From: Serripes groenlandicus
Lineage: Eukaryota; Mollusca; Bivalvia; Cardiida; Cardiidae
Direction of reading: 5' to 3'
NCBI GenBank assembly: GCA_031761405.1
Contig: JASEVX010000332.1
Span: 118,757-182,756, forward strand
DNA length: 64,000 nucleotides
Shown: piece by piece, positions 19,071-30,640 of the stretch
How positions within the stretch are numbered: the first letter of the stretch is position 1
Layout of the letters: each line of letters starts with the position of its first letter
Made by a program: the position numbers and the translations under genes
Notes under the pieces: model-generated
The model's database searches: none
Seen by the model: only the letters and a program-made list of their open reading frames with translations
What the model was told of the DNA's origin: nothing

Positions 19071-20566
19071 GTGACACTATATTACAGGGATATGAAACGC
19101 ATCGATAAGTTCCGTTATCTTTGCCTCGCTATAAGAAAAGCGGACATTAGCCCCTCTGGTCATTATCCACTTCGTAAATTATTTTTCGATGTGCTGTTTT
19201 ATTAAAATCATTAGTTTAAATAGGAATAACCAAGAATGTAAGTACATTACATAATTTCGATCTTTATTTCTTACATTTACATTAATTTTGAGCTAGTATT
19301 TAAACAAAAAATGTCAGTTATTTTAACTTATTGCAGTTAGTTTCTGAAGTCGATTTTTTCACAAAATTGTGGTCAGAAAAGACAAAACGAAGAATACAGG
19401 CTCAACATAGGACCATTTTGTGTTCTATATTGCCGTTATAAACACATTTAGATGTTATATTATAAATGTTGAATGATCAATCTTTGTTTTAATCATTTGA
19501 TTATACCTGATGGTTGCCGAGAATTATCTAAAATTGTTTGTGAAAACCTGTGAAAAAATGCGATGAATTTTAAAAAAGATCACGGCCATTTGCCAAATGA
19601 CGAATCGGGGCTATGCAAAACATCATTTTCTGTTCAATGTTGCCTTTATAAATACATTTAAACGCCAGATTATAAATGTTAAATGATTAATCTTGGTTTA
19701 AATTAGTTTTACAAACATGTTGTATGCAATGAAAAGTCTAATATTGTTGGAGAAAAAATGACAAAAATGCGTTGAATTTAAACGAAATTGTGGTCAATAG
19801 GGTCAAAATTAAGTAAAAAGGATATACGTAAGATCGTGCTGTTGGCTGATAATTATAAAATATTTTGATTGATAACGAAATAGTTGGTTATTGAAAACAT
19901 GGGATTATCTCTTGATTGAATTGTCCCAAACAATAAAATATATGCAATTCTAAAGAGGTCTACCCACACCATATCACAATGTTACCAGAAGTCAGGGTGA
20001 CTTATGTTATGTAACATTATGCAATCATTTCCGGCCTTGTCACATGTGTGTTGGTAACACACTAATTAATTGTTTTATAACCCCTATATTGTGCATACAT
20101 GTAGGGACTTAGGCTAATTGGCAAGTAAAGTTTTCTTATATAACCTTCTCAACATTCTTAAATGCTGCAGTATACAAATTCGAAATTAAATAAAAGGCAA
20201 AAAATGTTTTTAAAAGGAAAAAAATGCTCATGAATCATAAATTCTTAAAACGGCAAATGGTTATTTACTTCGCTTGGTATTTTTTAAAGAATTTCGATGA
20301 TTTATGTCGGAGAATCGTGGCTGATATAGCTGAAATAATAATGCAAAGGAGTCTATATTGTGTGTCCCTGGTACCTGAAAGCGAGAGAGAATAAACGAAA
20401 ACAGTCGTATTTACGCGCAAGTAACCGTTATCTTACGCAAGTTAAGGCCGTTATCTACCGGAATGGGTAAAACAAAATGGCCGACACCTGTACGAAGCGA
20501 GGCGAACATATTACTGATAAGGCTAATGTAACCGCACACGTTTCATATATGTAATATAGTGTCCCT
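19071..20566. mobile_element. Non-autonomous DNA element with inverted ends
   Basis: GACACTATATTACA followed by ATATGAAACG occurs at 19073-19100. Its reverse complement is at about 20538-20564. Weaker similarity continues inward (both ends reach GCCTCGCT). The 1.5-kb interior has no open frame and holds a 208-bp tandem repeat. CACTATA resembles CACTA ends, but target duplications are unclear. Confidence 0.55.
19393..19810. repeat. 208-bp tandem repeat, two copies plus a partial
   Basis: GAATACAGGCTCAACATAGG at 19393 corresponds to GAATCGGGGCTATGCAAAAC at 19601. Both run into a ATTTATAAATGTT-type stretch and a GAATTTAAA..GTGGTCA-type end. Confidence 0.65.
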
Positions 20567-20689
20567 TATCTGATATTCCACAGCCAGCTGATTAACAGCT
20601 GCACTTAATGGTATTATAATTAATTGTGTGATTTTGACTTTGCATTCCTAGCCAAGTATTTAAGACTAAGGGGGATTCACGTCACATGT

Positions 20690-21300
20690 TCAAAGGCTTA
20701 ATCCCTGCTTCCTGTTCTTAAAGTTCAGAAGGGGAGTAGCTGAGGGCACCAAGTGAAATGACTAAGGCCATATTTTAATCTCAAGCATAGACTATGACAC
20801 CATAATCTAACTTTCAACGCATTAAGGACTTGAATAGAAGCAGGAGTGATTGTTCATTTGATCCAAATTTGGTACCCCTTTAATAGCATTCTCATGAGGT
20901 TCATTTCCCTTTCCCTCATATAGACGCGTTCGGATGTCTCTTTTGAACACATTGTGACAAAAGAAGATATTGCACAAAACATACAACTTCTCCTTTTGCC
21001 ACAATGTTTTCCACTTTTAGTCATAGCTTATCCATTCAGTTATAGAGGTTTTCCATTTATTTACAAATTATGTTTTAAGTCGTCTGCTGCAGAATTGTCG
21101 TATGAGGGAAAGGGTTAAGTCCTTTGTTTTCTGGCCGTTAATTCTTTAATATGGTTCAGAAAATTGAGTTTTTTTTTATCAAAAGTAATTCCCGAAAAAT
21201 TAACTGACAGAGCTACAGATAACATTTTCAGTGAATTAATTGGGTTCCAGTTATCAATTACCCTAATATTAAAATTAAAGTTTATATTTATTACCCCTAG
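20690..21300 (-). pseudogene. Decayed non-LTR reverse transcriptase, split by a MITE
   Basis: On the - strand, 21120-21300 reads FSGITFDKKKLNFLNHIKEL, matching the RT C-terminal block FLGVTFDKKL.F..HI. 20690-20870 reads KLDYGVIVYA and SLGALSYSPSEL with stops, matching the KLDYG..VYG and LGAF.TSP blocks that follow it in jockey/I-type elements. The MITE at 20903-21118 lies exactly between them. Confidence 0.5.
20903..21118. mobile_element. piggyBac-type MITE, near-full copy
   Basis: CCCTTTCCCTCATATAGACG at the left and GAGGGAAAGGGTTAA at the right. The central GATATTGCAC hairpin and the CTGCTGCAGAATTGTC box are present. Confidence 0.72.
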
Positions 21301-21746
21301 TATGTGTAGCAACATCCCTTATGCCCAGCAGTTTTATCGAGATCTTATCTAAATTATTCAAGAGTTCGCATGTTTAATGTCCTGGAAAATTTTACTGGCT
21401 TGTCTTTGGACATTTTCTATTAAGATAAATGTAAGATGGCCCCGATGCATACTCAAAATGAGGTCTGCATAACATGATACATGTATGGCATGCAAGCTTC
21501 TTTTTCTATTGCTCAACTTATTGCCAGTGATTGTAACGACTTGAGAACGTCTTGTGTGACAGAGCATAACCTGATATACTGTGAAAGTGAACAAAACAGA
21601 CTGTACATGTCTTTTTTTTTACCAAAGAACTGTCTCCGAGTTTGGGAGTACAGTTTTGTCTATAATAGCTGCACAGCTATGAATATGTTATTTTCAGTTT
21701 AAACAATATCGTTAACAACTTGGTGCTCTGCAATTATGATATATTG

Positions 21747-21974
21747 TTAACACTTTCCCTCATACGACAATTCTGCAGCAGACGACTTTGAACTTATTTG
21801 GTCAAAACATAGAAAATCTCCATAGTTGAATGGATAACCTATGACAAAAAGTGAAAAACATTGTGGCAAAAGGAGAAATTGCACGTTTTGTGCAATTTCT
21901 GCTTTTGTCACTATGTTTTCAAAACGCCCTCTGCTGCAAAGGCGTCAGAAAGCGTCTATATGAGGAAAGGGTTA
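21747..21974. mobile_element. piggyBac-type MITE, full copy, inverted orientation
   Basis: TTAACACTTTCCCTCATACG to GAGGAAAGGGTTAA, 228 bp. The central hairpin is GAAATTGCAC / GTGCAATTTC. Confidence 0.78.
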
Positions 21975-22428
21975 AACTTGTCCCTTTGCTTCTGCATTAT
22001 AATAGAATTCTTATTAATTTCTTTATTTTTTATTAATTAATATAGGAAACCCATGTATATCTATATTCAAACTTTCACAATAAATGAATTCCAGAAATGA
22101 AAAAGATTATTAAAATTATGAACTATATAAATTGATATATTTAATATAATAACCATGTATTTACACACAAGTTACCTTTCTATAGAAATTCATAAAACAA
22201 ATAAGCAAAAAATAAAAATACCGTATAAACCTTTATTGGGTGATGATTTATTATAATTAGACTGTAGTATGAGTAAGCTTTCATATTTTAATTATTTAAA
22301 TAAAATAATTTTTCCCTGCTCGGTAGGTACCAATTAAGGAATTGCGAGAAATAACGGGAACGAATCAGATTATCTCGATTTTTAATCGGTTACGGTCGTG
22401 AGACCACGTGACATAAACCACATGTTGA
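21975..22428. other. No gene recognised
   Basis: AT-rich, featureless. Confidence 0.4.
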
Positions 22429-22644
22429 GTGCCCCCTGTTGAGTTACGTGACATAGCGGATAATTTAGGGGTAAAAATAACAAGGAAAACAATAAGCGAT
22501 TCGGAAAGGAAACATAGGTCTGCTGAGCACGGTCGACAGAACACTTTGTCTTTGCTTTCGGAATTCGATAGATGGAACCTAATAAAAGCGCAGAGAGGCC
22601 TTAAAAGCGATCGTGAAGTTGCCACATTTTTGATAGATCAGTAA
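22429..22644 (+). CDS. Small ORF of unknown function
   Basis: 71 codons ending at 22644, just outside the gypsy LTR. The C-terminal part FDRWNLIKAQRGLKSDREVA, then TFLID, resembles a short helical segment seen near the N-terminus of some invertebrate zinc-finger and transposon-derived proteins. That similarity is from memory and weak. It has no intron signals or neighbours to support a gene. Confidence 0.25.
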   Translation: MPPVELRDIADNLGVKITRKTISDSERKHRSAEHGRQNTLSLLSEFDRWNLIKAQRGLKSDREVATFLIDQ

Positions 22645-22648
22645 TATT

Positions 22649-22874
22649 GTAACTTAATTACTACAATGTAACAACATTATAACTAATCGTTAAAACTCGC
22701 AGAACAGCTATCGAACGTGGTTCTGGTCCTGTGTAGTTACTTCTAATTCTATGGGTGTGCTAAATCTGAGGCCACGATCTCGGGGAGGATGTCTTATATA
22801 CACCCGATGGTAGGATGTAAATCACGGACCCGGAAGTCGCCTCCAGCGCAGATGTCGTCGCGCCGGATACAACA
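22649..22874 (-). repeat. 3' LTR of Ty3/gypsy element
   Basis: On the - strand it begins TGTTGTATCC right after a purine tract (GGGTAGGGAGGAG, 22875-22888) and ends in GTTACA. It contains a TATA box (GTGTATATAAGAC). About 226 bp. The 5' LTR is absent because the element is truncated. Confidence 0.7.
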
Positions 22875-24255
22875 CTCCTCCCTACCCTAAAAGCTGGGCC
22901 CCATCAGCGTTAATTCGCTAACATTCTTAACAATAATAATAAATAATTCGATATTTACAATATATACAATACATTTTCTCCATCATGTAGGTAATGGAGA
23001 TTAATTACTCCCATCTGAAGTCGTCAGTGACTAATGAAAAAAACGTTAACCATTTACATGGTCAGATACTTCCATCCGCATCCGACGACCCCTAATGGGA
23101 AGATTCTTTCGTCTTTAACAGGCTATCACAGTCACTTAAATCTGAATCTGGCTCCAGATTAATATTAAAAACATTAAATGACTCGTTAAAAATGTACGAG
23201 TCTTCTAAAAATTCAACGCCTGGGCCATAGAATCTGTCGTATGGAAGGTTCTAAAGCCCCTGCGAATGAACCAAAATGGCCTCCCGCCGTTTGGTTTTCG
23301 ACTCACTTTGATCTCCCGCCGTAAGGCTGGAGTTGATGCCCCTACCATTGTTTATGGAAGGATCAAAAGTCTCAGCTTTGGACTGAAAATGGCCTCCCGC
23401 CGTTAGGCTGGAGTTGGTCACCTTTCCATCTTTAATGGAAGATTTATAAATAAGTGCACATTGGTTTATGGAGGGATCTCGGTTCCGAGCGAACGAACGC
23501 CATGCTGTTAAAGGTATGACGTCATCCACATCGGTCGCGAACTCAAACCAATTCTCATGAGCCCTAGTGCATTTTTGACATCCCCCACATGGTAGACTTT
23601 CCAGAATTGCCCAGTGTTTATAATATTTACTGGTCCCTGGTTGTGGGATACGCGCCAAAGCGTCTGCATTTGCATGCTTTGAACCTTTCCGATCTTGAAT
23701 CTCTAAGTCATATTGATTGAGTTCCTCAATCCAACGTGCTAGCTGTCCCTGAGGCTCCTTGAAATTTAGCAGCCAAGTAAGGCTATTAAGATCCGTATAT
23801 AAGATCCGTACGCACGAGTACACGTTTTCCTAACAAATAATGTCGGCATTGTCTTGCGAAGCGAACGACGGCCAGCAACTCTTTTCGGGTAGTGCAATAT
23901 CTTGTCTGTTCTGGGGAAGCGCAAAGCTGCCATATGCTATGACACGCTCAGCTCCCTCCTGTATCTGCACTAACTCGCACCCAATTGCCACGTCGCTAGC
24001 ATCGCAATCCAAAATGAACTGATCGTGCGTAGTCGGTAAAGTTAGTACCGGAGGTGACATTAAGGCCAGTCTAAGATTCTTGAATGCTTGAATTTGTCTG
24101 TCGGTCCATTCAAATTGCTGTCTTCCCGTTACGTCATAAAGCGGTACTGCGATTTCAGCAAAATTCTTTATAAATGACCTATGATAATTTGCCAGGCCTA
24201 GAAAACGCTGAACGTCTTTTGTGCAATTCGGGACCGGCCAATCTCTAACTAGTGA
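22875..24255 (-). pseudogene. Ty3/gypsy Pol fragment: RT thumb, RNase H, CxxC linker; integrase absent
   Basis: Reads from 24255 leftward. The RT thumb comes first: DVQRFLGLANYHRSFIKNFA, VTGRQQFEWTD, MSPPVLTLPT. Next is RNase H (FILDCDASDVAIGC, AERVIAYGS, TDLNSLTWLLNFKEPQGQLA, HANADALARIP). A linker (LPCGGCQKCTRAHENWFEFA, then VDDVIPL) follows. A frame change at about 23885 and a short duplication near 23800 break RNase H. After the linker, where the integrase should start, there are two SLTAG repeats, an in-frame TAG at 23251, and an acidic C-terminus ending at 23092. No HHCC or DDE integrase core is seen. The 5' side stops abruptly at about 24250, where a TAGGGATGGGAACGAATA sequence begins. 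Confidence 0.8.
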
Positions 24256-25200
24256 CTAGGGATGGGAACGAATACTGAAAACGATATTTGAATATTCGTT
24301 TTACTTATTCGAATATATTCGAATATTCGCTTTTCGAATCTAAAATCGGTATCTGATTTCAGGTTTATCCGACAACTGGTACTTTTCCATTTCCTTTTTC
24401 AAATAATGGCGATTTTCCAAGTAAAAGTATAAGCTATTGTTTACGTATATATTACATGTTTTCAACTGTACTTACCCTCTCTTTCTTTCTCAAACAGATA
24501 TATTTGAATTTCAAGTTGATGTAAATCAAGAAAGAAAATCCCCTCAAAACGATAAATCTAATCGCAACATTTTCTGCGCAGTATATTTATTCAGGTGTCG
24601 CTTGTTTACCAAATTTGATATATAACCGAATCAAATAATTAAAGAAATAATTATATATCTTATTCATACAGAAAGCATAGGGAATTGGGTGATATTTCGT
24701 TTACTTTCTTTTACCGATTTCGTCTAGTCAATTTAACCGCGTGTTAGAAGAAATGGCGGACGATTCAATTTGTTTGCTGATGTGAATTTGATTTTAAAGA
24801 GGCAATAAAGAGGAAAGCTGCATACTTTTGAGACATAATGCAATGTTAAATATGATTTTTTTAAGTGTTGCAATAGCTGTCTATGATGTAAACGTCGACT
24901 ATATTTTGGTTAAGCTGGGAGGGCTTAACGGAACTCGACGTTCACTTTCGTATAGTAATGATATGCAGACTGTCACCGTTTATACACTTTATACATGTGT
25001 GTTGATTAAAAAATATCGAACAAACCGGTCGTCAAGGTAATGTCTGGTTATATACACACGATAAGAACTCGGGTAAACGTACGCGTGAAAATTATCGATT
25101 TTATAATTGATACTTAAGGTTTGACATAGTCTACGTTGTAAAAACGGTGTGTTCGTCGAGTCGTACAGATTAACACCTATCACTTATCCGGGATTAGGGG
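24248..25200. other. Possible hAT-type element end; otherwise unrecognised
   Basis: Starts CTAGGGATGGGAACGAATAC followed by GAATATTCG repeats, as in some hAT termini. I found no matching inverted end, so the extent is unknown. No transposase domain is seen. Confidence 0.3.
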
Positions 25201-25429
25201 GGTACCTAAAGGGGTATAGAACTATACATATAAATCAATTTATTTGATTTTAAGGATAGACGGAATTTAAATGTATTTTGATAAAAAAATCTAAATTTAG
25301 AATAACATTTTTCATAAGTTCAAACTGTCAATATATCTGATAGATAGACGGTAATTGATCAGAATAATTACAATTTAAATGCATGTTATAATTTAATTGT
25401 TTTCTTTTAAGCATTATGCCCCAGTCATA

Positions 25430-25860
25430 GTATCACGTTTTGGCCGCCACGTTTAGCTACGTTGGGAAACGTGGCTACAACGTTAGCAAACGTAGAACTA
25501 CGTGGCTAAAACGTGATCAAACGTGACAAAACGTGGACATTTTAATTTTGGACATTTTTAAAATTCGCTCACGTTTCCCCACAACGTACAACAATGAAAC
25601 GAAACAGAAACGTAGCAAAAACGTAATAGAACGAGAACAAAGTGCGTACCACCGGTTGATACGTTCAGTTGCGTTTGCTGACATGTTGTGCTGCGCTATG
25701 CTACGGTGTGGCCTCGTTGCTACCACGTTCTTCGTACAGCGTTATGCCACGCTATGATATGCTGTAACACGTTGTTCTATGTTAAGAGTTGTATTATGCT
25801 ACTGTGTTTGACGTTATACGACGTTGTGTACGTTTCTGCTATGTTGTGCTACGAGTTTTT
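25430..25860. repeat. ACGT-dense degenerate repeat block
   Basis: Dozens of AACGTGGC, AAACGTG, ACGTTG and CTACG variants. AACGT-type words dominate the left half and ACGTT/CGTTGTG words the right half. Looks like a decayed short-unit satellite with a strand switch near 25640. Confidence 0.6.
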
Positions 25861-27839
25861 TTTTTTCATCTTCAATGCAAACCAACTCTAAAAGTCTATT
25901 AATTTAATAAAGGTATATTGGTCTTGAAACAAACTTACTATATATATTCAACGAGCAAAACTTTCTTCTCAGCGGTAATGGATACTTCTTATAAATGACG
26001 ACTGATGTTCGATTGATAGTTGTATTATAAATAATGAATGATCGAAAAGTGTTCTACTTTAAATTGTTCTCGTAGCCATCTACCCCTTGTGTAAGCATTG
26101 CACAATATAATGTAAGTTATGAACAAGAGACAGAAAAGGCAATATTTAAAAGGGGGAAGTGCGCACCTTGGGACCTAGATGCTTACTTTTTGAAGTCCAT
26201 CTCGCACTGTTCTGTTCTTTTGACTCAGTACTTCCCGCAACTCTCAAGCAAAGGTGCAATTCAATTTGAATCATGTTTGCACTGAGAGACGGATGCATTT
26301 TGTAAGCAATCCGTCCAAAAATCTCACAATCTTCACTTAAGTATTTTGGAGTTTGAAATAACAAATAATAACATATCATTAATTGTTTATTATATCACAA
26401 CACTATTTAAGACATATAAATCTATTCAAATGAGTTTTCTGATATAACATAAGTTCAATTAATATAAATATGTTAAACTTTGACATTACTCAATACATAA
26501 AACTACATATTACAACATTATTTAAGAAACATTTTCTTCTTATTACCTCCATTTCTGGAGCATCCAATTACTTACGCGCCCCAAGCTTTGTCCATTTGGT
26601 ATGTATGACAAGAAGTTTGTTGGAGTCAATTGACTGCTTGTTCGCTGGCTGCTTAAAGGACCTTTCGTGATTTATAAACGTTTGCTACATGTCTAATCAG
26701 GGACGAGTAAATACTCGCAAAGAGCATGTAATAAAATGAAATAGGAGGTTAATGAATCACAAACTTAAAACATTGGAAACACGAATTTCTTTTAAAAATA
26801 TAGTCGCCAGCGACTTATAATTACGTGACGTTTCGTACTTGCAGATTCATTTTCAAGGGTGAAATGATATCTTTTAAAAAGTTATCTGAAATACGTGACA
26901 AAAATGCAAATCAGTAAAACATTGAAGTAAACAAGACAGTTAATATACTATGAAATTCAAAATACATTTTATTGTAGTTTTAATGTATTTTAAATCTACT
27001 TTAAATCGTTAAAGCGAAGCACATTAATACAACCTACCTTTATGTGTAAGGGAGTAGATTACTTAAAAGATTGAAATTGATGATAATGAAAATATAAGTG
27101 TTCATTTTATTACCCTGGATGCGTATTAATATATAAATCTACGTTTAACGACATTGTGATTTAAGATCGGCTGAATAGATAGTCTTGACATGTTGGCAAA
27201 TGGTAGACAAACGGGAGCCTAAACTATATATATTTTCGATAGAAATCTCTCGATCGAATATTAAATGAACTAAAAATAATCTTGTAACTGTTAAACTATT
27301 TTTTGCGAAATTTTCGTTTTAATTCGCATTAAGTTATATTATGTGTCATAGCAGATGTATGTAATTGATATAAGCACGTAGCTAATACTATTCCCTGCTT
27401 TCTGCCGTCAATTTGATCCGAATACCACTTCAAATCGTGATGGCGATTTCTTTAACCACACTATCATTGTCGCAAATACATGCGTTTTGACGTCAAAATC
27501 GACGTTATTATCTTAACCGGTCACAAAGTCCCGAATCTCTTTTTGTCCACTTTGAAGTGGGTGTCTTACAGTAAGTGTAAAGAACGTCAACGTTTTTCCA
27601 GTCAAATAGATGCTCCAGCATCTACAATACCTATTCTTAAGGTATTATTTTCTAGTCATAAGTAATTAAGTTCAAACTGTCAAGGTATCTGTTGAACAAA
27701 TTAAATGCAAAACTGTGCTTTTTAATCTATTTTCTTTTAAAGAAAAAATAAACTGTTCTGTCTCTTCATTAATTTTAATTAAGTTCAAACCGTTAGAAAC
27801 ATACGAATAACTTACGTATAAGTAAAGAGATGAAACAAG
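25861..27839. other. No gene firmly recognised
   Basis: Two open - strand stretches are noted without assignment. 26146-26379 encodes a 77-residue frame. 26575-26660 reads KQSIDSNKLLVIHTKWTKLG up to a GTAAGT donor. Two copies of TAAGTTCAAACTGTCAA occur at 25317 and 27668. Confidence 0.3.
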
Positions 27840-28665
27840 AGGCCATGATGGCCCCTGATCGCTCACCTGATTTTTTTTTTCACTTTAGCTATATAAGCTC
27901 CGCCCCCTGGCGGCCATAGTTTCTGACCAATCAACTAGGCTTGAAGGAATCTGATAGAGCGTCACCCTAGGAACATTTCTACAAAATTATTTGAAAATCG
28001 GCCAGACACTTTTGGAGAAGAAGATTTTTTAAGTTTTCACTATAGCCATATAATGCAAAATAGCCCTGCCCACTGGCGGCATGGCTTGAAGGAATCGGCT
28101 TGAAGGAATCTGAAAGGAACTTAAGGAACATTTCTACAAAATTATTTGAAAATCGGCCTGACACTATAGCCATATAAGGCAAAATAGCCCCGCCCTCTGG
28201 CGGCCAGGTTTTTCGATAAATCAACATGGCTTGAAGGAATCTGATAGAGGGTCATCCAAGGTACATTTCTACAAAAATATTTGAAAATCTGCCAAACAGT
28301 TTGGGAGAAGAAGATTTTTTAAGTTTTCACTATAGCCAATAAGGCAAAATAGCCCCGCCCCCCTGGCGGCCACGTTTTTCGACCAATCAACATGGCTTGA
28401 AGGAATTTAATAGAGGGTCATCCAACGAACATTTCTACAAAACTTTTTGAAAATCTGCCAACCAGTTTGGGAGAAGAAGAATTTTGAAGTTTTTTTCATT
28501 CCGTTGCCATGGAAACCATAATTCTGCATGGATCCCAACAATTTGAAGGAAATCTGGTGAAGTCATTGAGAGGATGCTTTCTGTGAAGTTTCATTCCTAA
28601 TGATCCACTGGTTATTGAGGAGAAGAAGTTGACGCACGACGGACGATGACTTAGACAGACAAGAC
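27840..28665 (-). repeat. Tandem copies (about 180 bp) of a dispersed repeat
   Basis: Three to four units carry CTTGAAGGAATCTGATAGAG, ACATTTCTACAAAATTATTT, GAAAATCGGCC and TAGCCCCGCCC. The family recurs once or twice at 43330-43650. Confidence 0.8.
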
Positions 28666-29733
28666 TCTTTAAGGCCAAGCGAATGATAATATAATGCAGG
28701 TTATAGTGATAGCTACGGGTGAGTGAACACAACAATGGTGTCAGAAGTGGAGCAGAACCCATGTAAGTTTGTTCCATTTTGTTGTTTTCCAAAAAAAATG
28801 GGGAAGGAGAGAGATGTAGCCATTTTGGAAAACAGCATGGAAAAAGATGTTCTGCATTAAACTCTGGTGGCTAACTTAATGGATAATAATTGCATTGGAG
28901 CTTTTCAAGGTTTATTGGTCCCTGTAAAGCAATAGTCATGCAGCTTCTAGCATTTATTATAATTTTGAAAACTTATTCGGAATTGTATTTTAGCCACCAA
29001 AAATGTTTATTCATCCGTAGCAGTGCTTGGTTTGCATGGATACATAGTGAGCGTATTACAAACAACGCCTATGTTGTTGCAATGAGCATCAATAGGCAGT
29101 GTTTAAGAATGCCCAGGCCGTTTAAACGCGCGAGACTGAGGGTATTTCTTTGTTCACGAATTAAGAGGAATAATGCAAGCTCAAGAAGAGAAAGAGGGGG
29201 GGTATGAGTTAAGTAAAAGAGACAACTATTTCCATTCTAATGGACTGTCCTGACAAACATAGTTGCTGTCATTATTTTAGGTTTAAGAGATATCCTTAAT
29301 AGTTCAGGTAATTCAGTGCCACTGTAAGAAGCCCATGACAAGGACGTTTCATGATACAATGCGATTACTGTACCAAATAGTATCATGACGCTTGCGTGAA
29401 TATTACAGCTACGGATGCACTGGATATTGCCAAAGCAAATGAAATAATGATGGTAATCAAAAGAGGTTGAAATGAACAATGCCATCCATCTGTTCCAGTC
29501 TTCATTTTCCAATTGCAATGTGACAGGGGCTCAACGCATCTACCATTAACTTGTGGAGTGGTGGTCATGCGTACCCGTGTTAATATGACGGAATGACTAT
29601 GACTATTAACCACTTGTTAACTGACGGGAAAGAATTCTGAGGGATTTTACAGTACTGGTACAACAACCAATTATGACACTGGTACAACGATTCAAGCATG
29701 CATCAATAGCAGGGGACTGTTCATTGCCCGCTT
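28666..29733. other. No gene recognised
   Basis: Several short open frames on both strands without domain similarity. 28890-29207 is open on + but has no recognisable motif. Confidence 0.35.
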
Positions 29734-29773
29734 GGAAAAAAGACGAGCCGGCGGGGAAGACAAGGTAGAACTT

Positions 29774-30107
29774 GAAGGGAAGTAACTCTGGTAACTTGTC
29801 TCTGTTCACTGGGGGACAACAAGACGAGCCGGTGGCAGAAGACACAGTTCTAGGGGATGCAGACCTGGGAAAGCAGAACCCTAAGAGGACGCAGAAGGGA
29901 AGTAACTCTGGTAACTGGTCTCTGTTCACTGGGGGACAACAAGACGAGCCGGTGGCAGAAGACACAGTTCTAGGGGATACGGACCAGGGAAAGCAGAACC
30001 CTAAGACGAGGTAGAAGGGAAGTAAATCTGGGAACTGGTCTCTGTTCACTGGGGGACAACAAGACGAGCCGGTGGCAGAAGACACAGTTCTAGGAGATAC
30101 TGACCTG
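29774..30107 (+). repeat. 120-bp tandem cassette, almost three copies
   Basis: Units start GAAGGGAAGTAA at 29774, 29894 and 30014: exactly 120 bp, 40 codons. The + strand reading is SLFTGGQQDEPVAEDTVLGD, then a GKQNPK-containing stretch. A shorter version (GACGAGCCGGCGGGGAAGAC) precedes it at 29742. It sits beside a gypsy remnant. Confidence 0.9.
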
Positions 30108-30118
30108 AGAATGGATTG

Positions 30119-30640
30119 AGGTTTATGTTTATCCTGACTATGAAGAACCACAGGTGCAGTTAGCAAGATGGCTGGAAGAATTATCACAGTACAAAATGAT
30201 TCTTAGTGCATGGGAACACCGACGCATTATCAAGAAAGCCTATGTCAGAGATATGCTCGCACTATTCCAGACATGTAAAGATTGATGATGATCGTGTGGT
30301 GGCTATACCTATTGTAAGCGAGTAGAGACTCAGTGGGCCACTTTTTCGCGAGAAGTGGATGATGCGATTCCATTGGTAGCTCCTAAGGGAGGCTTGGTTT
30401 TGGATCAGCAATGCCCGTTGGGGGACAAAACGACGAGCCGACGGGTAGCTGAGAAAGACCAAAGATGCCCTAGAGTGTCCACGCTAGGGGACAAAACGAC
30501 GAGCCGCCGCGGGGAGCACTCAAAACCGTTAGACCGATTACAGGATGACTCTACGCCCCAGCGGTTGGGGTGCGCTGAGTGTCCTGGGATTTGGAGATTA
30601 AGTCCAATGGCGATCCTTTCCCATTGAGCTGTGGTAACCA
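30119..30640 (+). pseudogene. Decayed Ty3/gypsy RNase H and CxxC linker with cassettes
   Basis: EEPQVQLARWLEELSQYKMI (30148-30207) matches the RNase H end of the copy at 23.7 kb. A scrambled NADALSRIPD is at 30240-30280. Then VVAIPIV-region DNA reads CKYCKRVETQWATF in another frame, followed by VDDAIPLVAPK, matching the CxxC linker and VDDVIPL. After the linker come two cassettes carrying GGGGACAAAACGACGAGCCG (about 30420 and 30487). Frame changes are frequent. No integrase is seen. Confidence 0.6.

Noticed and set aside
29606..30187. 193-residue - strand frame with repeated SPRTVSSATGSSCCPP
   Set aside because: It is antisense to the 120-bp gypsy-associated cassettes. The gypsy remnant reads on +.
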